Below are positions 1 to 9,906 of a DNA stretch of 64,000 nt, in pieces (position 1 is the stretch's first letter; every line of letters starts with the position of its first letter). The notes under the pieces were generated by a model. The model was not told the DNA's origin, made no database searches, and worked only from the letters and a program-made list of their open reading frames with translations. The position numbers were made by a program, and so were the translations under genes. Source of the stretch: DATFTF01 sp963825175 (GTDB taxonomy: Bacteria > Acidobacteriota > Thermoanaerobaculia > UBA5066 > Gp7-AA6); NCBI GenBank assembly GCA_963825175.1, contig CAWGSA010000002.1, positions 1,364,001-1,428,000 of the forward strand, written 5' to 3'.

Positions 1-129
1 GACTGGTTGGCCGTCCTGGAAGCCAAGACACGCGGAAACCTGTCCTTCGAGGAAACGGATTTCCTGTCGCGCGTGTTGTACGAGCTCCGCCTGGCATTCG
101 TCGAGATGTCGCGCCGCCCGACCAAGTGA
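1..129 (+). CDS. DUF1844 family protein, C-terminal fragment
   Basis: Reading from base 1, the frame encodes 42 residues and stops at TGA 127-129; the 5' part lies outside the window. The visible tail has LEAKTRGNLSFEE followed by a leucine-rich helix (LYELRLAFVEM), which matches the conserved C-terminus of DUF1844 proteins (short, mostly helical bacterial proteins of unknown function). The stop overlaps the GTG start of the next gene (GTGA), so the two are probably translationally coupled. The family assignment rests on this short tail only. Confidence 0.6.
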   Translation, partial: DWLAVLEAKTRGNLSFEETDFLSRVLYELRLAFVEMSRRPTK

Positions 130-2078
130 CGCGCGCGGCCGGGAGACGGGTCACGGGAATGGAAGATCGAGGCGAGGCTGCGCATCCCGCCCGCCGCACA
201 GCGAGAGGGGCGGTGCTCCTGGCGATCCTGGCCGGCGCTTTCGCGGCGCCTGCGCTGCGGGCGCAGGAAGGCGTCTCTCCTTTGCCGCCCCCGGTCACCC
301 GCGGGCTGTACCGCTCGCGATGGTTCGAATTCTTGAACGCCCATCTGGAGGATGACGGCAAGACCGCGGCGGCGGCCCTGGCCGATATGCAAAAAACGGC
401 GCGGGCCGTGGGCATTCATCGGCTCTCCGATTTCTCAAGGACCGCCGTGCACGAGGGGAGACGTGCGGAAATCCTCGGCCGTTTCGAGCGCGCCCGGCGG
501 GCCTACGCCGCGGCCACGTCGTTGGACGACGCGAACCTCGACGCCCAGATCACGAAGATCGGATTCCTGGTGCGCCGCGGCGTCTATCCCGAGGCCGCTC
601 GGGGCGTGGCCGAGCTGTTCGCCTCCCTCCTGGCGACGCACGAGTCCCGCCTGGCTGTTCTTTCCTCCGTCGCGACCTGGGCCATGTTCGGATTCGCCGC
701 CGCGATCATCGCGTTCGGTCTCGCCGTGATGGTGCACCACCTGCCGCGGATTTCCCACAACCTGTCGGAGATCGGCGACCGCCGCCTGGGATCGCGTTCC
801 GCCCTTCCCCTGACCCTGGTGCTGCTGGCGCTGCCTTTCGCGCTCGGTCTGGGGCCTTTTTGGGCCGGGCTCTGTTGGTGTGCCCTGGTGTTTCCCTATG
901 GCTCGAAAGCGGAGCGTTGGGTCCTCGGGACCGGATTGGTCGTGCTCGGCCTGCTTCCAGCCGTGTTGTCGCAGATCGCGCGTGAAAACATCATCGAGCG
1001 CTCTCCTCTGTACGTCGCCGCGGTGGACCTGGAGGAGCAGCGCGAAGACGGGAGCGCCGAGGACGGGCTCCGCCAGGCGTCCGCCGTCTTTGCCGAAGAC
1101 CCCGACGTCTGGTTCCTGCTCGGCATGTACGCGGAGCGCGCCAGCGACTCGGATCGCGCGCTGCAGGCCTATGACCGGGCCATCGCCGCCGATCCTCGCG
1201 ACTATCGTCCGTTCCTGAACCGGGGAAACGTGCACTTCCAGGAGGGAGACTTCGCCGAGTCGATCCGAGACTACGAGGCGGCGGCGCAAAGAGCCCCGCG
1301 GGCGGCGGAGATCTACTACAACCTGTCGATCGCGCGGGGCGAGGCCTACGATTTCGATGGGCAGGCCACGGCGATGGCCAAGGCCCGCGAGGTCTCGGAG
1401 AGCCGCGTCCGCGGGTGGACGGAGCGTCCCACGCTCGCCCGCGTCATCCCGGCTCCCTACTCGCTGGAGCGGGCGCGCCGGAAGGTCGAGGACTGGAATG
1501 CGCAAGCCAAGAGCCGCCGTTTGCCGGGCCACGCGCCTCCGCTGCGGGTGCAGGACCTGGTGTTCACTCCGTTCACGCTGGGTCCGTGGGTCCTGCTCGC
1601 GCTCGCGCTACTCCTTGCGAGGGCGCTCGATTCCCGCGAGGCACTGGCCGGAGAGTGCGCCAAGTGCGGAAAGCCGTTCTGCCCCTGGTGCAAGCGGCCG
1701 GGGGATCCTGTTCTGTACTGCTCCGACTGTGTCCGGTTGTACCTGCGCAAGGAGTCGGCGGGAATCGAAGCCCATGTGGCCCAGACGCGAGAGGTCCGTG
1801 GACGTGCCCGCCACAGGAATTGGTCGTGCCGGCTGGCAAACTTCTTTCTGCCCGGAACCCACCGGGCCGTTTCCGACCGCCCCTTCTCGGCCTTCCTGAC
1901 GCTGCTCCTCTTCCTGTTCTTCGTGGCGGTGGCTCTCGTCGACGGCCGGCTCTACGGACTCCGGCCCTTGCCGCCTCCGCATTCCTGGCACGCGACGACC
2001 GGGGTTGCCCTCGGTCTCGCCGGGATCCTGTGGCTCTTTTCGCAGCGCGCGGCGTGGAAGGAATCCCATGGGTCTTGA
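126..2078 (+). CDS. TPR-repeat membrane protein with internal zinc-ribbon
   Basis: A 650-residue protein. The start is GTG 126, overlapping the previous stop; ATG 159 (residue 12) is an alternative that leaves a cleaner signal sequence (hydrophobic stretch ending ALRAQ near residue 46). After an exported segment come membrane helices near residues 180-205, 225-255 and 262-285, then TPR-like repeats at about 315-400 (DVWFLLGMYAERAS, DYRPFLNRGNVHFQEGD). A further helix follows near 485-505, then a four-cysteine zinc-ribbon (CAKCGKPFCPWCKR...CSDC) and terminal helices. The catalytic role is unknown; the architecture suggests a membrane scaffold. It overlaps the next gene by 11 bp, so the two probably share a transcript. 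Confidence 0.75.
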   Translation: MTRAAGRRVTGMEDRGEAAHPARRTARGAVLLAILAGAFAAPALRAQEGVSPLPPPVTRGLYRSRWFEFLNAHLEDDGKTAAAALADMQKTARAVGIHRLSDFSRTAVHEGRRAEILGRFERARRAYAAATSLDDANLDAQITKIGFLVRRGVYPEAARGVAELFASLLATHESRLAVLSSVATWAMFGFAAAIIAFGLAVMVHHLPRISHNLSEIGDRRLGSRSALPLTLVLLALPFALGLGPFWAGLCWCALVFPYGSKAERWVLGTGLVVLGLLPAVLSQIARENIIERSPLYVAAVDLEEQREDGSAEDGLRQASAVFAEDPDVWFLLGMYAERASDSDRALQAYDRAIAADPRDYRPFLNRGNVHFQEGDFAESIRDYEAAAQRAPRAAEIYYNLSIARGEAYDFDGQATAMAKAREVSESRVRGWTERPTLARVIPAPYSLERARRKVEDWNAQAKSRRLPGHAPPLRVQDLVFTPFTLGPWVLLALALLLARALDSREALAGECAKCGKPFCPWCKRPGDPVLYCSDCVRLYLRKESAGIEAHVAQTREVRGRARHRNWSCRLANFFLPGTHRAVSDRPFSAFLTLLLFLFFVAVALVDGRLYGLRPLPPPHSWHATTGVALGLAGILWLFSQRAAWKESHGS

Positions 2079-3324
2079 AGGCACGCTGCGTGTCTTTTCG
2101 TTGAACGACATTTTCCAGGTGCTCGGCCTGCAGCGCAAGAGCGGGGTCCTGACGGTCGAGTCGCCAGAGGACACCATCACGATCTCGTTCCTCGGAGGGC
2201 AGGTGGTCTCGGCCGAGTCGAACGCTCGCCGGCTGGACAACCGCATCGGGAGCCTCCTCATGCGTGGCGGCCGGATCAATGAGCAGCAGCTCAACCGGAT
2301 CCTCGCGCTCCAGAAGGAGAGCCAGCAGCGGTTGGGGTTCCTCCTGATCCGGGAGCGTCTCGTCACTCCGGAGGACCTGCGCGAGGCGCTCCGGCTGCAG
2401 ATCTTTCGAATCGTCTTCTCATGTTTCCGATGGACCGACGGACGATTTCGCTTCACCCAGGAAGGGGCGATCGATTACGACGCCGACCACATGTCGCCGG
2501 TCCCCACGGAATCGATCCTGATGGAAGCGGCGCAGATGCTCGACGAGTGGCCGATCCTCGAGAAGAAGGTCCGCTCGCGGGACATCGTCTTCCGGCGCGC
2601 TCCAGGCGTCGAAAGCCTGCGGCTGATCCATGGCGGCGACGAGACGGGAGAGGGCACTCTGGCCGTCTCGCGATCCGAGGCGGAGGTCTGGAGGTGGATC
2701 GACGGGCGCCGCGACGTCGCCGACCTCCTGGAGAGGGCGTTCCTGTCGGACTTCGACGTCTACAAGGGCCTGGCCGATCTGATCGACCGGAACCTGATCG
2801 TCGAAGGCAGGGTCCTTCGGCCGCTGCCGGCCTCATCGGCGCCGGCACGGCGGCGGGAGCGCGCTTCGCTGGCGTCGGTCGGCTTGTGGTTCCTGCTCCT
2901 GGGAATCGTGCTCGTGGCGACGTGGTCGATCCCTCTGAACCCCTGGAACATCTCGCTCACGCAGCCGGGGCCGGGACGCGAGGCGGCAAGCCTCTTGAAG
3001 GCGGTTTCCCTGGGCCGTCTGGTCGCCCTGGAGCGCGCGGTGCGCGTCTTCTACGATTCATCGGGACAGTATCCGCGGAGTCTCGAGGACCTGGTGGTGG
3101 CCGGCATCGTTTCGGAAAAGGCGCTCGACGATCCCTATGGCCGGCCCTATCGATACATCCTTCGACCCGACGACGGGAAGTTCGGCCTCTATGGGCGCAA
3201 CGCGGAGGGAAACATCGACCTCGACCTCTCCTTCGACCGGTCCCTGGCTCCGGTCGCGGAGATCCATCCCGGGATTCGGTCGAGAGTTCCCGAGAAGAGG
3301 CCCGGCGTTCAGGTGATCGAGTAG
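2068..3324 (+). CDS. DUF4388 protein with GspG-like C-terminal domain
   Basis: I chose ATG 2068 (418 residues) because the family starts MGLEGTLRVFSLNDIFQVL; an in-frame start at 2005 would add residues inside the previous gene. The N-terminal ~130 residues form a DUF4388 domain (a PATAN-like module common in deltaproteobacterial and acidobacterial signalling proteins). A middle region lacks clear motifs. One membrane helix lies near residue 275 (LASVGLWFLLLGIVLVATW). The C-terminal ~90 residues (FYDSSGQYPRSLEDLV..., DPYGRPYRY) resemble the soluble domain of the type II secretion pseudopilin GspG. The fusion suggests a membrane-anchored sensor or adaptor. Function is not established. Confidence 0.7.
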   Translation: MGLEGTLRVFSLNDIFQVLGLQRKSGVLTVESPEDTITISFLGGQVVSAESNARRLDNRIGSLLMRGGRINEQQLNRILALQKESQQRLGFLLIRERLVTPEDLREALRLQIFRIVFSCFRWTDGRFRFTQEGAIDYDADHMSPVPTESILMEAAQMLDEWPILEKKVRSRDIVFRRAPGVESLRLIHGGDETGEGTLAVSRSEAEVWRWIDGRRDVADLLERAFLSDFDVYKGLADLIDRNLIVEGRVLRPLPASSAPARRRERASLASVGLWFLLLGIVLVATWSIPLNPWNISLTQPGPGREAASLLKAVSLGRLVALERAVRVFYDSSGQYPRSLEDLVVAGIVSEKALDDPYGRPYRYILRPDDGKFGLYGRNAEGNIDLDLSFDRSLAPVAEIHPGIRSRVPEKRPGVQVIE

Positions 3325-3374
3325 GCCGACTGGACCTTGATTCTTCCGATAGTTCTTTGAATCGAGAGCAAAGA

Positions 3375-3395
3375 ATTGAGTCTATTGGGCTTAGG
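3375..3395 (+). promoter_or_regulatory. possible second HAIR-like site upstream of dnaK
   Basis: ATTGAGT-N7-GCTTAGG matches 10 of 14 positions of the HspR inverted repeat CTTGAGT-N7-ACTCAAG, with the correct spacing. It starts 36 bp upstream of the better site at 3411. Its right arm is poor, so it may be chance. Confidence 0.3.
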
Positions 3396-3410
3396 TAAGT
3401 ACAGATATGA

Positions 3411-3431
3411 CTTGACAGTGATCGACTCAGA
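3411..3431 (+). promoter_or_regulatory. HAIR-like HspR operator overlapping the dnaK -35
   Basis: CTTGACA-N7-ACTCAGA fits the HAIR consensus CTTGAGT-N7-ACTCAAG at 10 of 14 arm positions, with exactly 7 bp between arms. It covers the -35 hexamer of the dnaK promoter, the expected place for repression. An hspR gene closes the same cluster, as in actinobacterial dnaK operons, which supports autoregulation. Confidence 0.6.
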
Positions 3432-3440
3432 TTCTATGAT
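3412..3440 (+). promoter_or_regulatory. sigma-70 type promoter of dnaK
   Basis: TTGACA at 3412-3417 and TATGAT at 3435-3440 are separated by 17 bp, giving a near-consensus housekeeping promoter. A transcript would begin about 30 bp upstream of the dnaK start. The surrounding 150 bp is AT-rich relative to the genome, as expected for a promoter. Confidence 0.75.
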
Positions 3441-3478
3441 CTGCCTTGCTGGACGAAAGGTTTAGAGGAGCAAGCCCA

Positions 3479-5385
<1,907 letters not shown>

Positions 5386-5389
<4 letters not shown>

Positions 5390-5499
5390 CGAGAGCAAGT
5401 GGCCAGTGACGAGTGACCAGAAAGGCGCTACAGTAGTGGCATGACCCTCAGGCGACAGGTGAGCGTCTCGATGACTCGACCTGTCGCTCGTCACTTGCC
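5386..5499 (+). repeat. 7-bp repeat array (TGACGAG word) and hairpin between dnaK and hsp20
   Basis: The left part (5387-5420) repeats TGACGAG, TGGCCAG, TGACGAG and TGACCAG with a 7-bp period (one unit is 6 bp) and begins on the dnaK stop codon. The right part (about 5481-5498) carries the complementary CTCGTCAC. Between them is a perfect 9-bp inverted repeat, GCGACAGGT at 5452-5460 and ACCTGTCGC at 5479-5487. The whole gap can fold into a long hairpin. Confidence 0.7.
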
Positions 5500-5526
5500 G
5501 GGAGCTCGCGGCGCGGAGCGTTGTCC

Positions 5527-5982
5527 ATGAGCGTCTTCCACTGGAACTCGCTCCAGGACCTGTTCGCGATTCAGGAGAAGATGAACCGCCTCTTCGAAGA
5601 AACCATCCATCGCACCGAGTTTCCCGACGAAGGGCTGGAGGCCGCGCTGTGGTCTCCGGCCGCCGACGTCTACGAGACGCCCGAGGAGATCATTCTCCAG
5701 ATCGAGTTGCCGGGAGTTCGGCTCGACGACGTACGCCTGGAGTCCTTCGACGGAAAATTGCGCGTGTCCGGCCACAGGCGGGCGGACTCCGGCGCGGAGC
5801 CGCGCAACTTCGTGCGCATGGAGCGCATCTACGGGAGCTTCTCTCGGGAGTTTCCCGTTCCCCCCAACGTCGACCCTGCCCGGATCAAAGCGACGCTGCG
5901 GGCCGGAGTGCTCAAGGTGGTTGCCTCGAAGGCCGACCGTGTCGAGGCCGCTGCCGCGGCCGAAGCCAAGAGGGGCCGGTGA
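5527..5982 (+). CDS. small heat-shock protein, Hsp20/alpha-crystallin family
   Basis: A 151-residue protein. ATG 5527 lies 8 bp after GGAG; an in-frame TTG at 5521 is less likely. The alpha-crystallin domain runs from about residue 40 (WSPAADVYETPEEIILQIELPGV) to 135 and ends with the A-x-x-x-GVL motif (ATLRAGVLKVVA), which in this family docks the I/V-x-I/V tail between subunits. As an ATP-independent holdase it would keep unfolded proteins soluble for DnaK, encoded just upstream. Its stop overlaps the hspR start (GTGA), indicating coupling. Confidence 0.93.
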   Translation: MSVFHWNSLQDLFAIQEKMNRLFEETIHRTEFPDEGLEAALWSPAADVYETPEEIILQIELPGVRLDDVRLESFDGKLRVSGHRRADSGAEPRNFVRMERIYGSFSREFPVPPNVDPARIKATLRAGVLKVVASKADRVEAAAAAEAKRGR

Positions 5983-6365
5983 GGGACAGCCGCCGCCCGG
6001 GCGTCTACCGCATCGGGGTCATCTCGGAGCGGTTTGGGATCCACCCGCAGACTCTGCGGATGTACGAGCGGGAAGGCCTGTTGCGCCCGGCCCGCACGCA
6101 GGGGAAGACCCGGCTCTATGACTCGGACACGATCGAGCGCCTGGAGATCATCCTGACGCTGACGCGGGACCTGGGCGTGAACCTGGCGGGGGTGGAAGTG
6201 ATCCTCCACATGAAGGAGCGCATCGAGAAGATGCAGGGCGAGGTCCACGACCTTCTCTCCGTTTTGCGCGAGGAAGTCGGCGCCCGACGCGGCGACGTCG
6301 ATCGCCGGTACGCCCTGGTGAAGGTGTCCCGCAGCCTGGCTCTGGCGACGGTGCACAAGCCGTAG
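5979..6365 (+). CDS. hspR: MerR-family heat-shock repressor HspR
   Basis: The start is GTG 5979, overlapping the hsp20 stop; 128 residues. The MerR-type winged helix is complete: VYRIGVISERFGIHPQTLRMYEREGL, then LLRPARTQGKTRLY and the HspR-specific LTRDLGVNLAGVEVIL. A short coiled coil follows. HspR represses heat-shock operons by binding HAIR repeats, usually with DnaK as co-repressor. The HAIR-like site at 3411-3431 upstream of dnaK is the obvious target, making the cluster self-regulating. Confidence 0.9.
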   Translation: MRDSRRPGVYRIGVISERFGIHPQTLRMYEREGLLRPARTQGKTRLYDSDTIERLEIILTLTRDLGVNLAGVEVILHMKERIEKMQGEVHDLLSVLREEVGARRGDVDRRYALVKVSRSLALATVHKP

Positions 6366-6479
6366 CGGAATCGAGTCCTCGTCCCAAGTCCGAATCCGGC
6401 GATTCGGGCAAGCCCGCGGGACTTGGACGAACCTGCGGTTCCCCGCGATAGAATCCCTCGTCTGGAGGACGGAGGAACC

Positions 6480-8213
6480 GTGAAGAAAACACTTCTGGTC
6501 GTGCTCGGGCTCGCGATCGCGTCGCTCGCCGCGGCACAGCTTTCCAAGTACAAGGACTGGCCCAAGTCGCCCGAGGCGTACTTGCTGACGCCCGAGGAGC
6601 GGGCGGAGTGGTCCAAGGTCGCCGGCGACGCCGACGCCGAGAAGTTCATCGCCGCGTACTACGCCAGGCGGGGAGGAGAGCGCTTCAAGGAGGAGATCGC
6701 CCGGCGGATCGCGGCGGCCGACGAACAGTTCAAGATGCGCCGCCAGCGCGGGGCGGAGTCGGTCCGAGGCCGCCTGCTGATCGCCCTGGGCGGCCCGAGC
6801 CGCGTGGCCCAGTCGCGCTCGGCCGTCGATGGAGGGGCGACCGCGGACACCGGGCTCGGCCGCATGACGCCGCCGGGAACCGATCCCTTCGCGTCGGGCC
6901 CGGAGGCGGGCGCCGGCGGCCCGGTGATTCAGACGTGGATTTACGAAAAGAACAAGTTCGACCCCTCGTGGGGAATCGGCGAGCTGCGCCTGCGGGTCGT
7001 CGTGGATCCGCAGCGGGGAGCGGACGAGCTGCGCGACGCGGCCCCGGCGGACCGGGCGATCGCTATCATCGCCGAAAAATCGATCGTGAACCCGTCGGCT
7101 ACTGGCGCGGCGCCGGCCGGAGCGCCCGCGGCTCAACCCGCGATTCCCGCGGCCGCCACCGGCACGGTGTCGGCACCGGCCCCCGCGGCGATGGCCCCGG
7201 CTCCGGCGACCGCTTCTCTTCCGGCCTCGACGCGCGCCTCCCTCGAGGCCCTGGTGAAGACGGCCAAATCCGGGCCGGGCTTCTGGGGCGGTACCTTTCA
7301 CTCCCTCTCCGGCACGCCGTTTTATGCCCTGGAGTTCTACTTCGACGCCGACAAGGCCCCGGCGGCGGGCGCGAAATTCGGCGGCGTCGTGACGAGCGAG
7401 ACCGGCGGCGAGGTCGCCAGCTTCTGGGAGGATGCGGCGCTCGCGGACATGAAGACGGGCACGCGCGTGGACAAGGTCTACGAGCGCTCGATCGTCCTCC
7501 CTGCCGGGAGCTACCGTGCCGCGTTCGGGGTCTATCCCGCCGAGGGAGCCTCGGCCGCCGCGTCGGCGTCGGCCGCCTTCAAGCTCGAGCCCAAGCCGAC
7601 CGAGTTCGAGGTCTCGCCGCTGATTCTGACCAACGAGTTGAGACCGCTGACCAAGCGGCCGGCCGAGACCGATCCCTTCGTCTTCGGCGTGACCAAGCCG
7701 ATCAAGGTCGAGCCGAAGGGGGACCACGTCTTCTCCAAGCAGGATTCGCTCTGGTACTTCTACGAGGTGACCAATCCGAAGCTTCCGGAGGCGCCGGCCG
7801 CGCCGGCGGCGGCCCCTCCCTCCGCGACGCCGGCTCCGGGAGCCGCGCCGGCCCCGGCCCCCGCGGCGGCCGCCGAGGTCAAGCCGCGGATCATGCAGCG
7901 CATCAGCGTCCTGAAAGACGGCAAGCCCGCGTTCGCACCATTCACCGGCCCGGCCGAGATGCAGCTTCTGGCCCCCGGCGCCTATGCCAGCGGTAGCGAG
8001 ATCCCCCTGGCGACCTTCGATCCGGGCTACTACACCTTCGGGTTGAACGTGCGCGATTTAAACGCCCCCCGCGACTCCGCGGCGTTCAAGGGGACCGATC
8101 GGCAGGAGAACTTCATCGTGTTGAAGCCGGACGGGAGCCTCCCGGAGAAGACCCAGCCCAAGGCCGCCGCTCCCGCGGCGACGCCCAAACCGCGGCCCAA
8201 GAGCAAGTCGTGA
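6480..8213 (+). CDS. secreted GWxTD-domain protein
   Basis: GTG 6480 follows GGAGG by 4 bp and begins a clear signal peptide (VKKTLLVVLGLAIASLAAA); an upstream in-frame codon at 6423 lacks a site. The 577-residue protein opens with the GWxTD hallmark region (DWPKSPEAYLLTPEERAEW..., FIAAYYARRGG) ending near residue 125. An Ala/Pro-rich linker lies near residues 200-250, a beta-rich middle domain follows, and a second Ala/Pro stretch is near 440-465. GWxTD proteins are abundant in Acidobacteriota and their function is unknown. It is followed after 11 bp by a paralogue. Confidence 0.8.
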   Translation: MKKTLLVVLGLAIASLAAAQLSKYKDWPKSPEAYLLTPEERAEWSKVAGDADAEKFIAAYYARRGGERFKEEIARRIAAADEQFKMRRQRGAESVRGRLLIALGGPSRVAQSRSAVDGGATADTGLGRMTPPGTDPFASGPEAGAGGPVIQTWIYEKNKFDPSWGIGELRLRVVVDPQRGADELRDAAPADRAIAIIAEKSIVNPSATGAAPAGAPAAQPAIPAAATGTVSAPAPAAMAPAPATASLPASTRASLEALVKTAKSGPGFWGGTFHSLSGTPFYALEFYFDADKAPAAGAKFGGVVTSETGGEVASFWEDAALADMKTGTRVDKVYERSIVLPAGSYRAAFGVYPAEGASAAASASAAFKLEPKPTEFEVSPLILTNELRPLTKRPAETDPFVFGVTKPIKVEPKGDHVFSKQDSLWYFYEVTNPKLPEAPAAPAAAPPSATPAPGAAPAPAPAAAAEVKPRIMQRISVLKDGKPAFAPFTGPAEMQLLAPGAYASGSEIPLATFDPGYYTFGLNVRDLNAPRDSAAFKGTDRQENFIVLKPDGSLPEKTQPKAAAPAATPKPRPKSKS

Positions 8214-8224
8214 GGTAGGGCCGC

Positions 8225-9730
8225 GTGCCGCTGCGAGCAGCCTGGAGAATCCGGGGACGAGCGATCGTCCCCGTTTTGTTCTGCGCCGGCCTCCTGACGC
8301 TCGCGGCGGCGAAGCCTGACCCGGAGGACTGGTCCACCTCTCCGGAGGCGTCCTTTCTCACCAGTGAAGAGCGCATCGAGTGGAAAACGCTCGACTCGCG
8401 CGACTCGCGCCAGAAGTTCATCGAGCGCTACTGGTTGAAACGGGATCCGACGGCGGGCACCGAGAAGAACGAGTTCCGCGAAATGGTGCTCGCGCGGATC
8501 AAGACCGCCGACGGGCGCTTCGGGATCGAGAAGACGCCCGGCTCGCGCACGGCGAGGGGGGTCGTGTTCCTCATCCTGGGGAGCCCGGCTCGGGTCCAGG
8601 ACCTGAGGGCCCCGCCTCCGCCTCCGGAGCCCGGCGGCGGCCGGCGATTGGGGCAGGGAGTTACCCCTGTGGCGTTGAACGAGGGGAACGAGACGACGTC
8701 CACCTGGTTCTACGATCCCGACCGCACGCCTCGGATCCTGGAGGTCCTCCATCGTCCGTCGCTCCAGATCAGGATCGTCGTGGAACCGTCCCGGCATCTG
8801 GACGCGATTCAGGATCCAGGTCTCTTCGACCAGCTTCGCGAAGTCGTTGCGCGGGCCAGCATCGTCAATCCGGATCTGGTGCCTCCCCTCGCTCCCGCGG
8901 ATCCGACCAGCGCGTCCTCCGACCTTCCCCTGCCGCACCAGGCCCTCTCGCCGGCAGTGCGGGCGATCCTGGACGGGGCCCCGGCCGTCTCTCGCTCGGG
9001 CGGGACGTTCGTGGGATCGGCCGTGCTCTTTCACGAGAGCGGCGATGCCGAGACGTACCTTTGGATCTTCACGACCGGCATGCCCAAGGGCGCCTCGCTC
9101 CACGCGCTGGTCCGGCGCGAAGACGGCAGCGAGGCGGCTGCCCTGACGGAGCCCGCCGCGGTGTCCAAGGCGTTCTCGACGCACGCGCCGGGCATGGTCG
9201 CCATGGCGCGCCTGGCTCTGCCGCCCGGGAGCTACGCCGTGGCCGCCTCGCTGACGGCGAGCGGCGGCAAGGCGCTGGCAGCGGCCACGCTGCCGGTCCA
9301 GGTCCCCTCTCTGGACCGGGCCTTTGCCGTCTCGTCGCTCGTCTTGACGCGGGGCCCGGCGCGCGTGGGCGCGGGACAGAGCTCGATCTTCAACTTCGCC
9401 GGAACGATCATTCCACCGCGCGCCGACGTGGCCTTCGCTCCCTCGGAATCACTCTGGTACTTCGTCGAGGTCGCCAACCCCTCCGATCCCGCGAAGGTTC
9501 TGCTCGAGCCGCGGCTTCGCCGGGGAGGCCAGCCGATAGGCGGCCTGCCTCCATTCGCGGCAGCCCTCCAGCCGATCGGCCGCGGAAGATACATCGCGGG
9601 AGTGGAGGTTCCGTTGGCCGGCCTTGGACCGGGCGACTATGTGCTCTACGTGACGGTGAGCGACGGAGAAGGCGAGCCCGCTCCGCGCGTTCTGCGCCGC
9701 GCCGACTTCGAGATCACCTCGAGGGATTGA
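8225..9730 (+). CDS. secreted GWxTD-domain protein, paralogue of the preceding gene
   Basis: A 501-residue protein starting at GTG 8225, with a signal peptide (IVPVLFCAGLLTLAAA). The GWxTD domain is better conserved here: DWSTSPEASFLTSEERIEW, FIERYWLKRDPT and the G-x-P-x-R-V turn (LILGSPARV). The second half parallels the upstream protein (SLWYFVEVANP versus SLWYFYEVTNP), showing tandem duplication. No catalytic motif is visible. Co-transcription with 6480-8213 is likely. Confidence 0.8.
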   Translation: MPLRAAWRIRGRAIVPVLFCAGLLTLAAAKPDPEDWSTSPEASFLTSEERIEWKTLDSRDSRQKFIERYWLKRDPTAGTEKNEFREMVLARIKTADGRFGIEKTPGSRTARGVVFLILGSPARVQDLRAPPPPPEPGGGRRLGQGVTPVALNEGNETTSTWFYDPDRTPRILEVLHRPSLQIRIVVEPSRHLDAIQDPGLFDQLREVVARASIVNPDLVPPLAPADPTSASSDLPLPHQALSPAVRAILDGAPAVSRSGGTFVGSAVLFHESGDAETYLWIFTTGMPKGASLHALVRREDGSEAAALTEPAAVSKAFSTHAPGMVAMARLALPPGSYAVAASLTASGGKALAAATLPVQVPSLDRAFAVSSLVLTRGPARVGAGQSSIFNFAGTIIPPRADVAFAPSESLWYFVEVANPSDPAKVLLEPRLRRGGQPIGGLPPFAAALQPIGRGRYIAGVEVPLAGLGPGDYVLYVTVSDGEGEPAPRVLRRADFEITSRD

Positions 9731-9745
9731 TCCAACGAATTGGAT
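9730..9745 (+). promoter_or_regulatory. 6-bp palindrome after the GWxTD pair
   Basis: ATCCAA-CGAA-TTGGAT is a perfect inverted repeat starting at the stop codon of the GWxTD gene and followed by TTTG. It could be a weak terminator or an operator for the receptor gene downstream. Confidence 0.35.
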
Positions 9746-9746
9746 T

Positions 9747-9773
9747 TTGATCCATTAGATCGATTCTTATGAT
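9747..9773 (+). promoter_or_regulatory. possible promoter of the TonB-dependent receptor
   Basis: TTGATC at 9747-9752 and TATGAT at 9768-9773 lie 15 bp apart, slightly short of optimum, in an AT-rich gap 130 bp before the receptor start. The -10 is good; the -35 is uncertain. Confidence 0.4.
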
Positions 9774-9798
9774 CGACTAAAAATGGCCTATTCGAGAG

Positions 9799-9825
9799 AT
9801 AACATCAGTTTCATCTGAGAGTTAT
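9799..9825 (+). promoter_or_regulatory. interrupted palindrome in the receptor leader
   Basis: ATAAC and GTTAT enclose TCAG and CTGA with a 6-nt centre, giving a two-step inverted repeat within the probable leader. It may be a regulator site or an RNA hairpin. No known riboswitch core was recognised. Confidence 0.35.
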
Positions 9826-9906
9826 AGGTCGGTGATCCTTCGCTGTACGAGCGGGCCGAAATGGCACATCTCTTGCCGCTTTCGACCGCAAACAAGGAGG
9901 GGCGGT

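Noticed and set aside
9799..9830. CTGAGA in the receptor leader considered as a TPP riboswitch
   Set aside because: The rest of the conserved thi-box core is absent; only a simple palindrome remains.
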